Below, piece by piece: positions 55,285-64,000 of a stretch of 64,000 nt of DNA. The position numbers and the translations under genes are program-made. The notes beneath the pieces were generated by a model. It made no database searches. It saw only the letters and a list, made by a program, of their open reading frames with translations, and had not been told where the DNA came from. The first letter of the stretch is position 1; each line of letters starts with the position of its first letter. Source of the stretch: Reticulitermes speratus (Eukaryota; Arthropoda; Insecta; Blattodea; Rhinotermitidae); NCBI GenBank assembly GCA_021186555.1, contig JAJKFL010000007.1, positions 26,045,177 through 26,109,176 on the forward strand. Reading direction: 5' to 3'.

Positions 55285-55735
55285 AGTAGCCCCATGCGGC
55301 AGAGTCCTTCTTGAGAACCTATCAGTTCTTCAGCGTGTCAAGAAATTCCACGCACTTTATGGAAACCGAAGCTCCATTACCGCGTTCAAAAGAGCCCACC
55401 ACTTGTCTCTATCCTGAACCATATCGATCCACTACAAGCCTTCCCATCTTATTCCCTGAAAGTGGATTTTTAATATTATCCTACCTACCCAGGTCTTCGA
55501 GATTGTCTCTTTCTCTCAGTCTTCCCCACCAAAACCCTTATGTTTCTCTTCTCCCCCCATACTTTCCGCCCATCTCATCCTCCTTGATCTGATGACCCAA
55601 AAAATTTCTGTTGAGTACGATCATAAAGCTCCTCTTTATGTCGTCTTTTCCACTCCCCTGTTATTTGTCCCGCTTAGGCCCAAATACCTTCCTCAGCATC
55701 CTATCGCTGGAAGACCTTCAGCCTGCGTCCTTCCA
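55285..55735 (-). pseudogene. LINE lineage 2 3' end, decayed
   Basis: On the plus strand (antisense): GCAGAGTCCTTCTTGAGAAC, TTTATGGAAACCGAAGCTCC, CCTTCCTCAGCATCC, then CTTCAGCCTGCGTCC. This corresponds to the ENRVLRKIFG to 3' UTR segment of the 53475 copy. Several frameshifts are present. Confidence 0.82.
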
Positions 55736-58700
55736 TTAATATAATTAATAAACAGACAAAATTTCACACCCACACAAAACAACAGGCAAAATTATATTTC
55801 TGTATATTTAAATTTTTATTATTTGTAAACAAAGATGGCGAGAACAGATTCTGCACCAAATAATAGCAAGCTAAATCTGTTATTAATTTCTTTATGAATG
55901 CAGTTTTCATTTGTCATTGTCCTATGGAAATATTTGAACTTTGCAACACTTGCAAAGGACGTATTACTTATATTTATGTTTCGAGATATGATAAACAGAT
56001 AATGCAATATAATTTAAAGTGCTGTTTTTGTAAAGGTGAAGATTTTTGGAATACCCGAATTATGATAATTGGCTGTCAGACCGAGCAAAAAACTGAATTC
56101 TTCCGCACAGGAGGCATGAGTGGTGTTCACTGTCACATATCACATATTTTGTGCATCCGAACCGAACTGTTCCCTGGCCGTAGCAGAAAATACGGTACAC
56201 AGTGCACTACATGCTAAGAAGTAACACCTCATAACCGCAGGCACCGAGTCAACTCACAGTTTACAAATCATTAACCCTCACAAAAGGTTGTTGAATGTTA
56301 GGGGAGATTATCAACACACAGGCTGTGTATAAATCACGACGCATTTAATGAACTGCACCCAATGCACGTAAACACAGAGCTGCATGAGTGACTCTCACAA
56401 CTTTCCTCTGCTATAATCCTAAAACTTTTCCTTAGTTTATTTTGTTTCGCTGCCTGCCATTGTGCAAATTTCGAACCGTGACGTCTGTACTTCGCTCCGC
56501 TTTCAACAGCTGTTAATGTATGGCTTATATTCACTTTTTCCAGTCGCCTTTCTTTCCAAAGACAGTGATAGATTAGGTCCCACAGCCACTTGACGCTCCG
56601 CACTTCAGATGAAGTAATACTTAGATGAAAAATTTGTGGTGTTTTATATGGGCAATAAACTTGAAATTCTCACTCTGCGGGAAAACATAGACGTAGGTTT
56701 ATGACTTTAGGACTCTGGGTTTATATCATATGTAGTTCTGTGTAGGATGGAAGAAAAATACAAAAACAAATTTTGGCTGTAAAACAGAAGGAACCAGACG
56801 GAAAACCTAATTGTTGGAGGGAGGATAAAAGTAACAGTTAGAAACGTCCGCAGTCTGTGACACTTGTGGTGCGTCCCGTCTGTTACTAGTCATATTTTCC
56901 CATTATTCATTTGCAGTTACAATGCAGTCTAAACGCAGTCAACATTTTCTTTTTTTTTCCGGCGTGTGATGGTTTGTTTCGATCTTCAGGTGTTTTCATG
57001 GCCAATCTGGCTTTGCCATATTCCCTGTACTTATATCGTCATTGCAGCCTTTGAAAGACTCCTGTAGAATTCTTTCAGATATTTACACATCCTTTCAAAG
57101 ACCTTCTTAAATGAAAATCAATGTACAAAGAAAGTATATTCAATCATCACTTTATCCAAGTTAGCAGAAAACACGAACATTTGTTTTGTGTACCCACAGA
57201 GAAACTTCGACTGCACCAAAGAAAGTTTCGTCGAAGTCCAGAACACATCGATGAAGTTATGTTGGCTTCATGAGAATAAGTGGCTTCGTTTTCAGAAGAA
57301 AAATTCTAATAAGAAAAATTCTTCATTTAACCCTGTAGCAAATATGGGAGAAAACTAATGTAGAATAGATTCTGGAATTATTTCATTTACCAGCAAGCTT
57401 CAGTGGACTCCCAAGAGGCGACAGTGGCATGTCGATGTCACCTATATGATGATTAAACATAATTACGCTTTATTCTTGGTATCAAGGAGAGTGAAATTGT
57501 GAACATACCGGACATACAGTCACGGAAATTCGACCAAAAACCATCCTTATGGTCTTTGAGCTTAAAGTCAAAACGCCTTCTACATTAATAAACTTTACAA
57601 AAGTTTCGAAATTTTACAAATTATGTAGAATGTCCCGGAAGAGGTTTTATTTACAGATACATATTGAAATTTAGTGGAGAAATGTCTATTACAATACCAA
57701 GAAGGAGATAGCAGGATAACATTCAGATGGAAATTAGGAAAATACTTTTTGAAAATAAAAGATTTATGGGACTAGGGATCGTGTCTTAAGGAGTGTTTCA
57801 ATTTTAGGAGGATCAAACTTTGGGACTGACGCCAGAGAGTTTCTTCAGTTATATCAGTAGCTACAGCAATAAAGTACGACAAATAGTGGACCTTCCAAAT
57901 AGTTGCACTTCCAACTAGTGTTACAGCATAACAAATGCTCAGGAAACATAAAAGTGAAAATACAATAAAGACAGCTAAGCTTCCAAACAACAGAAGAAGT
58001 ACTATTATATGTTTGTCCTTTAGGACCGACACTCTGACGTGTCCTGTGAATCGAGTGTGGCCCTGTGACAGCCGAAGATGCACAGATGCTTTCACTTTTC
58101 CACTAAATCTCTTCAAGAGATTCCTTCAGGATAACTAGCGTGTCTAGGTTCCAGCCATTTTCAATAATCTAGCAGAGCTATGGATGGGCCCTTAAGGCCA
58201 AAGCTTTAAGAGCCCTTTGTATGAAGCAAGAAATTTTTGTGGATTTTCTTCGCACGCCTGAGACAGATGATAAAGCGAAGAATGTAAACAAAATTCTTCT
58301 TCGATCGGTTTCACTCAGCTCTGCCTAATGCTTCGGCTTCCCCCACCATATCTGAACTGGCGACATTTCCTTTTTTCTTAATACTTTACAAATATATAAC
58401 GCCAAGAGACCCAGTTAAATTAATATGGAGTATCATAACTTCAAGTTCCCTATTATGAGTCATTATTTAGCATACCAAATATATTGCAATATGGGGAGAA
58501 AATACCTAACCTCTTCTCCTTTTTAAGTCTTGATATAACGACTTAGAAGAATGGAACACACAAATCCAGTGAAATTCAATGTAGTCTAAACCTTGGTGCA
58601 CTGTACGGACCTTTAGTTCTTCACATGCTGCGTCATCGGTGCAATGTACGGACGTGAACGCATGTAAGGGTACTATAAATTTAAAATCGTTTCGTCCTGG

Positions 58701-58765
58701 GCAGTATTTGGCATTTACGTAAATATAAGCGTCACTGTAGCGTTCGACATCTTACTTAGCATGCT
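55736..58765. other. Longest stretch without a recognised feature
   Basis: About 3 kb of A+T-rich DNA. I recognise no repeat. Three longer frames occur: plus 55894-56217, minus 56334-56603 and minus 57772-58116. None has a clear homologue. The last is discussed as a weak exon candidate. Confidence 0.5.
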
Positions 58766-59052
58766 ACGTACTTATTTATTTATTTATTTACAAGCTAATT
58801 TCGTTCTACAACCTTTGGTATAAAATTTTCCCTTACCAAATTGTTATGAAGATCCAGTTGCAAATTCCAAATATGAAACATGATAGAAGGCCTAATGATT
58901 GAGGCGACATCTCTATCACGGTTTAATTTCATGCAAATTTTTAAAAGGAGAATACAACCAACAATTATGTCTACAGATTTTGTTTTGTTCAAGATAAGTA
59001 AACATGTACGTATTAGTGCATTATCTTTACTACATCTATAAGAAACTGACAA
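58766..59052 (-). pseudogene. Possible LINE ORF end with (TAAA)n tail
   Basis: A minus frame ends FHIWNLQLDLHNNLVRENFIPKVVERN and stops a few bases before a (TAAA)n run (58766-58791 on the plus strand is ATTT repeats). A frame ending almost at a simple-repeat tail is the typical layout of short-3'-UTR LINEs. The protein itself is not recognised. Confidence 0.35.
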
Positions 59053-59880
59053 ATTGATTACAGTTTACAGAAATTACAAATTGGAGTCAAGCTGACAGTA
59101 ATAAATGTGCCGGTCGAAATGGGGATACTTGGCACAGTCCACGATTTTTCACTGATATCAGTGATCTCAAAACTCATAAAGTGTTTCCACATTTTGCTCT
59201 GGAAAAACAGCGGGATAAAATGCGATATGAGTGCTTTAAATAAATAACATGCTTATCTTGACTTCAGATCCCTGTGAATGTTACATGCTCTATACGAACA
59301 TTTTTTATCATATTACTTTGCACAAAACACTTGATTAAAAATGCAGCCAAAGGCAGATAAACATCATGATAATACGTCATAAATTCTTCACAGAACCTAT
59401 TATTATATGCCTGTATATACACATACACGCGTGCATTAACACAGGATTTGTGATGAGTTTTTCACTGCTGTACTTAAACATAAACATTTGCTATTGCATT
59501 TATTGTAATCAAAATAACACATTTTTCGACCATATGATTTTATTCCAAAAGCCTCCACACGACACCACACAGAGAACTGATACAAATAATTACGTAGTCA
59601 TTTTTGACAACAAAACCTTACCCTATCGTCGCAGTCGATATTAATATAGCCTTCACAATTACAATTTTAACAACTTATTTATTATTTGCTAGTAGAAATA
59701 TCAACTCTAAAAGTAGGCTAAGTTTTTTTTCAGAATAAGGCATTTCACATTTAGAAAACATTTCGTTTGAAAACTGCTTTAGAAACACCCACTTTCGTAA
59801 AACTCGTCACATTTAGAAAATTTTGCCTTTCGAAAGACTAATCGTTTGACAAAACTGATTTTGGAAAACTGCCGGCTCCC
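59053..59880. other. No gene seen
   Basis: A+T-rich; the 92-codon plus frame at 59366-59644 is unrecognised. AAACATTT / GAAAACTG-type near-repeats occur at 59750-59870. Confidence 0.45.
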
Positions 59881-60501
59881 TGCGCAGGCTTGTCGAAGAG
59901 GCTGGAAGAATCAATGTCGGCCGTTCGATGGATGCATTACTGACAAATTACTGGCCTTGCGTGGTGGGAGATACATCAGGCAGTGGAAATTCGTGGCTGA
60001 TATGTAGTTAGGACATGCTCCTGGCGCGAAGTGTGGCGCCACCCCTGAAACACCTGGTGGCAGGTCGCTTCCTGCGAAGCCCTCGTCTGGTGGCCTCATT
60101 CAAGCGGAAGGTCACCGACGGTCTGAAGTCTCGTCCATTTCCAGTGCGCCAAAACCTTCAGTAGTGATGAGTTTAAATCCTGCGGGAGGACTTGCTGTCC
60201 GCGGTCATAAGTCCGGGTCATCCTGCACACGGCGTCACATCTTGAAGGCTATGCCAAGGTTCTCTGCTCCTGGCACGGCCCTATGTGGCACTCAGCATTC
60301 GGATAGCAGCAGTTCTCCACGGACCGCGGTAACTACGTCTTGCACCTGTGCTGCCGGTCGAGTGTGGTCACGGCCAACAAGATGGAGTGAAAGAAAAGAA
60401 GGAAAGCAAAAAAGACGATAGTCCCTTCTGGGAGTGAGTGAGGTGGAGGGAAACGAACTGGTTGCGGAAGCCCGCCAGGGAGGAACTCGTGTCGAGTTAC
60501 G
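59881..60501. other. GC-rich block of unknown nature
   Basis: Composition shifts sharply to GC-rich, with several short frames on both strands, none recognised. The block ends at an 18S rRNA-like fragment, so a degraded rDNA spacer or external transcribed spacer is one possibility; an unknown repeat is another. Confidence 0.4.
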
Positions 60502-60555
60502 GTTCTAGTTCCTTCTGCCAGTAGTCATATGCTTGTCTACCCTTTAAGGCATAGA
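60502..60555 (+). pseudogene. 18S rRNA 5'-end-like fragment
   Basis: CTGCCAGTAGTCATATGCTT (60515-60534) and the next four bases are identical to the near-universal start of eukaryotic 18S rRNA. Upstream, the positions equivalent to the first 18S bases match partially without a gap. Downstream, TTAAGGCATAGA is close to TTAAGCCATGCA of 18S. Similarity stops within ~55 bases, so this is a fragment, not a gene. Confidence 0.7.
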
Positions 60556-60750
60556 GATTACAATACGTAATATCAGGTTTAACATGAAAAAGTTCTACGT
60601 TCTGCCCACAGAGTATATTTACGTGTTTTGTATGGATATGGGAACAAATAACGGGTATTTCTCTATAAAAATTAAATGATTGGCTTTTATAGCCGAGACT
60701 CAAGAGTGTTTACTGCGCGGTACGGACTGAATCTTTAAATGTAATCAGGT
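60548..60750 (+). repeat. Repeat G, single-unit copy
   Basis: CAGGTTTAACATGAAAAA, TTTACGTGTTTTGTATGGAT, GGTATTTCTCTAT, then GTGTTTACTGCGCGGTACGG and AATCTTTAAATGTAAT match, in order, the flank, one unit and the other flank of the 19318-20335 array. Confidence 0.85.
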
Positions 60751-62074
60751 TAATATTCATATTAAAAGAGTTACGCATTGCATGTTATAGTGTAAGCTTT
60801 GTGAACAATACTAGTTCCAAATATATATATATGTGTACCTGGTTGAATGTATGGTGTCAGACTGAAAAAATCCCACTACACAGACAAATTATGTCGGGTC
60901 TCAAGATTTACCGAATATTATTGCTGGAAAGTAAGTTAGAATTGTACACACACACACATATGCACAAGCTTGGTAACTTATAACTAATATCCCCGCCAAA
61001 ACATGCTACTTAATTTCCTCAACGACTCATACATTTGATCATACTCAGATAATAGATAATTAAGGCCCCGTATAATTACTGGCGAAGTTACTCCCATATT
61101 TCATAATAGTGATCCAGAATACTGCCTTCTGTCAAAAGAATGGAATCCAGTCCGAAAGGGCTCACAACAGACTCTAGTATTCTCTTCGTTTGGGAGCACC
61201 CTGAACAACGTGGGCCCCCTGTGCCGTGGGGTACTAAGTCACAACAATTCACTTATTCGATAAATCACACACTGCCCCTCCCCCCACTATCACCGGCTCA
61301 TTCATATACCCACTTCCACTTTAACGTTAACTTACACACTGTCTCAGCTTCACCCAATCACACAGTGACTACACTCACAACCACTCACTCGGTCACTCAA
61401 TAACTCTCCTATTTTCTGAGACTGACCCAGCCACTCCCAGAACCTCACTCAGTGCTCAATCAAAAGCACGCTATAATTTCTCGTTAACCCACACTCTCTC
61501 TGTATACACAGCAGCTTAGTCCACAGTATGTCCACAGTATAATCCTTCACAGACACGCCAGTTTAGCTTCACAGAGCAGCTAATGTATTTCGTCGGAATT
61601 TACGATGTCTTCGGAATAAAAGGTTCGAATCTCACTCACATCACTAAGGGATATGTGGTGTAATTTCATGTTTCATCAACTCCTCATATCACGGTCCGGA
61701 TCCTACAGACGGCGCAATCAGTTATTCAACAGGTCGAAATGTGCTTGCAACCAAGCGTGACAATTTGCTTCAAATTGCACTCGAATGTGGTACGAAACTG
61801 GGAGGTAGCTGACCAGAGGTTACTGGAAACAGAAAGGGGCAAACTGGAAAGACAATTTGTTGTTAGCTGTGATGTTGGGGATATGTTCGTAGTAAGACAA
61901 ACACAGACAGCATCACTAAACATGGCAACCTAGAGGAGTAACATGCAACCTGCGGATCGCCTAAGTTCCCGATGTGGCCGATGTTAAAAAATTATGGTGT
62001 CAATCTATAATTAGATACAATGTTAAAACCGTATTAAAATTGGGTAACATATTTAAAATTGTATATAATTACGG
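60751..62074. other. No gene seen
   Basis: Short (AT)n and (AC)n runs (about 60822-60832, 60950-60960). Paired opposite frames at 61726-61933 are unrecognised. Confidence 0.5.
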
Positions 62075-62275
62075 ATAATTGGGTCCCTGTCACCACGGCA
62101 TGGCGCGTTCTTAGGTTGCGGATGGAGGAACGGCCTCCGGATATGGAGGGTAGCTGCGAATACATTGAATAAGAAGTCGCGGATAGCCGACAAGGGGTGG
62201 TCCTCCAGTTTGGGGGTTGGGCGGGATGCTAACAACTCCTCACCATAAAAAATTACCATGTTACGAAACACTATA
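62075..62275 (+). repeat. Dispersed repeat H
   Basis: Matches 24384-24552 in inverse orientation (GGTGGTCCTCCAG, GGAGGGTAGCTGCGAATA, GGGTCCCTGTCACCACGGCATG). It shares CCAGTTTGGGGGTTGGGC with 29430-29450. It directly precedes a LINE lineage 2 terminus. Confidence 0.65.
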
Positions 62276-62280
62276 TAGAG

Positions 62281-62450
62281 CCTCGGACCTGGACTGATTC
62301 TTTGGTACGCTCAGGATAGGGACAGGTGGCGGGCTCTTGTGAGTGCGGTAATGAACCTTCGGGTTTCATAAAACACGGGGAATTTCTTGACTAGCTGACG
62401 ACCTGTTAGCTTCTCAAGAAGGACTCTGCTCCATGGAGTTAGTTATATAA
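62281..62450 (+). pseudogene. LINE lineage 2 terminal fragment
   Basis: GACTGATTCTTTGG, GCTCAGGATAGGGACAGGTGGCGGGCTCTTGTG encodes the end block (LAQDRDRWRALV, AVMNLR). It is followed by the 3' UTR GCTTCTCAAGAAGGACTCTGCTCC and ends TTAGTTATATAA. Confidence 0.85.
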
Positions 62451-62534
62451 TTATAGATTCATACCAATATGTGCTTATTTACCATTTACTTATGACTAGT
62501 TGCAAAAATGTGCTGTACACGTCTATGAAGTTTG

Positions 62535-62585
62535 CAGCCCCTGAAGACGGCCATATTCACTGGCCGAAACATGTAGGAACAGTGA
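62535..62585 (+). ncRNA. Hammerhead-like motif, intact core
   Basis: CTGAAGA (62541-62547), one unpaired C, GGCCA (62549-62553), loop TATTCAC, TGGCC (62561-62565), GAAAC (62566-62570), ATGTAGG. Stem II is a perfect 5 bp; GAA plus palindromic ACATGT matches the 31115 motif; A is at the cleavage position. Stem I is short: CC/GG, possibly extended by GTT/AAC across a bulge. Confidence 0.6.
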
Positions 62586-62631
62586 AAATAAACACTGTGC
62601 AACGTGTTGGAAATCGAAGCTTGTGTGTGTT

Positions 62632-62652
62632 TATGTGTGTGTGTGTGTGTGA
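62632..62652. repeat. (GT)n microsatellite
   Basis: Imperfect GT dinucleotide run. Confidence 0.9.
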
Positions 62653-62698
62653 GACGATTGCATGGAGGATGAATAATATTAAATTTGTGATCTAAATA

Positions 62699-62878
62699 GT
62701 CGAACCCGGTTATAACGACATCGGTTTATCCGACACCTCGCTTATAGGTCAGATATTCTGTGGTATCAATTAATGCCTCACTGTTAACCATAACACTACA
62801 CTCCTCGGTTATAACGACACTCGTTTACAACGACACAAAATATTCAGTCCCTTTCATTGCGTTATAACCGAGTTCGAC
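62699..62878. mobile_element. pogo/mariner-like MITE with TA duplications
   Basis: GTCGAACCCGGTTATAACGA at the left is matched by the inverse of the right end (GTCGAACTCGGTTATAACGC on the minus strand). TA flanks at 62697-62698 and 62879-62880. A further CTCGGTTATAACGACACTCG copy lies inside. 180 bp, no coding. Confidence 0.85.
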
Positions 62879-62880
62879 TA

Positions 62881-63945
62881 TATTTTGTAACAATTAATTC
62901 ATTAATTCCAGTGGCACAACTATTCTCGGATTGAACAACTGCTACGTCATCATATCCCAGGAACACTTGAATCATCAGTGACATCTTGTTCAGCCCTGTT
63001 TTGTGGCATCGGATATTGAGCTTTCTTAAACCGTTGCTGCCCCGATTTGTTATATTTCATCATATTTGTTATTTAGCAATATTTAAAAAAATTTATTTTA
63101 CTCTCACACTTCTCAATTGTTACTTCTTTCTATAGTACTGTCCACCTGTTAAATTCTAAGTCAGAAAAACGGAAACACCGTGACTGGGAAGAATAACATT
63201 CCCAAATATATGTGCAAGCAGAATGTGAGAAAACTAGTGCCAACAGATTGTACCACATGGTGCCTTGATGGCCACTATAACATCCCTTGATAACATTACA
63301 GTCAACCTACAATTTTCACGGAAACAATATTAAAGCTGAATACGACGTGCCAAACACAACGTATATTTCATGAAAGAAAGTATTACATTACATTTTCGGT
63401 TACCAAAGATAACAGCATTATTGAAATTGGACAGGTAATGAACACATCAACAGTCATATTTCAATTTTCCGGAAAGAAGAAATTCAGTAAGAAGCTTGGC
63501 ACTGCTTCCTGTTCAATATTTTCTTAAAAATCTGTATATAAACATCAGTACCTCCAATGTTTCCTGCCTACAATTGACGTCCTGGCTACACTGGGAAATC
63601 CCAACAACTGCAAAACGCATGTGGCTAGATTTACAATGCCACTGCACAAACATAGCATCACTGTGCATCACATTAAACAGTTGAAGACGACAACCCTTAT
63701 GGTGTAATTGGGCACAGCTGGGACAGCGCATGACTGTGTCGCTTACTTGTGAACTAAATAATATTTATATACCATGGTGTTCCTCATATATGAAAACTAA
63801 AAATAATCATTAACAGCCTAGAATGAAAGTAATGTCAGTAGTTTGGAAGAAACATTTTTTGGGTCGCGGTATTTTATGCAGTGAAGTTACCAAAGACTGT
63901 TACCTGAAGATATTCAGCACGCATTGATGTATAAAAATTTCAGTA
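62881..63945. other. No gene seen
   Basis: Opposing short frames at 63496-63731; nothing recognised. Confidence 0.45.
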
Positions 63946-64000
63946 AAGGTAAAGGTAACATTCTCCACACGCCATGAAAGCATATGGGAGATGGAGAATA
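63946..64000 (-). mobile_element. SINE family B, 3' end, cut by window edge
   Basis: AAAGGTAAAGGTAACATTCTCC and GCCATGAAAGCATATGGGAGATGGAGAATA follow the antisense 3' end of family B. Confidence 0.75.

Noticed and set aside
56970..57010. Minus-strand CTGAAGATCGAAAC as a hammerhead
   Set aside because: There is no room for stem II between the two core halves, so the match is coincidental.
61625..61650. tRNA or SINE B box (AGGTTCGAATCTC)
   Set aside because: No A box or SINE body accompanies it.

Overview
The window looks like intergenic or intronic DNA from a large, repeat-rich insect genome. I think a polyneopteran close to cockroaches or termites (Blattodea) is most likely. That rests on recognising the SINE families and LINE 3' ends and on the invertebrate style of the mobile elements; no host gene fixes it. 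The DNA is A+T-rich, has no operon structure, and every open frame I could identify belongs to a mobile element. I found no convincing host exon, functional tRNA or rRNA gene, or CRISPR array. Almost all other open frames are short chance frames.

Four kinds of sequence fill the window. (1) tRNA-headed SINEs, at least 20 copies in about five families (here A, B, C, D and divergent relatives). Several have clear target-site duplications (TSDs). A, B and D carry different tRNA-like heads but share a central domain and a TTTACC-type tail. (2) 5'-truncated non-LTR retrotransposon (LINE) ends of at least four lineages, usually ending in a short simple repeat: ATC/GATG, GAATGAAT, TTAG, CAATT, ATG or TAAA. 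(3) Small DNA transposons: two hAT-type MITEs with 8-bp TSDs (3.7 and 13.2 kb), an internally deleted Tc1/mariner copy (17.1 kb), a 74-bp TA-flanked mini-element (47.5 kb) and a pogo/mariner-like MITE (62.7 kb). (4) About 18 loci of hairpin or foldback repeats built around a CTGANGA-hairpin-GAAAC core. This resembles the hammerhead ribozymes of Penelope-like retroelements. The best copy (31,115-31,158) has complete stems I and II.

Layout: 0.5-1.1 LINE; 1.9-4.8 SINE A, 35-bp minisatellite, hAT MITE, SINE B; 5.9-9.2 hammerhead-like motif, LINE end, SINEs; 10.5-12.6 inverted pair of a ~550-bp repeat around foldback pieces; 13.2-14.5 hAT MITE, SINE C and a single-unit copy of repeat G; 17.1 mariner; 18.8-20.3 foldback element, then the 115-bp tandem array of repeat G; 20.9-25.3 SINE A and LINE ends; 27.4-33.3 SINEs, a retroposon with a perfect TSD, the best hammerhead-like locus and a LINE; 33.7-35.4 two LINE ends; 35.9-42.6 a cluster of foldbacks and SINEs, including a SINE B nested in a foldback; 44-52 sparse, SINEs and foldbacks; 53.5-55.7 two LINE ends; 55.7-59.9 nearly featureless; 59.9-60.75 a GC-rich block, an 18S rRNA 5'-end-like fragment and another repeat G copy; 62-64 LINE end, hammerhead-like motif, MITE and a SINE B cut by the window edge.

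The elements do not form a host pathway. LINEs would supply the copying machinery for SINEs, mariner and hAT fragments depend on transposases elsewhere, and the hammerhead-bearing repeats point to an active or recently active Penelope-like or retrozyme-like population in this genome.
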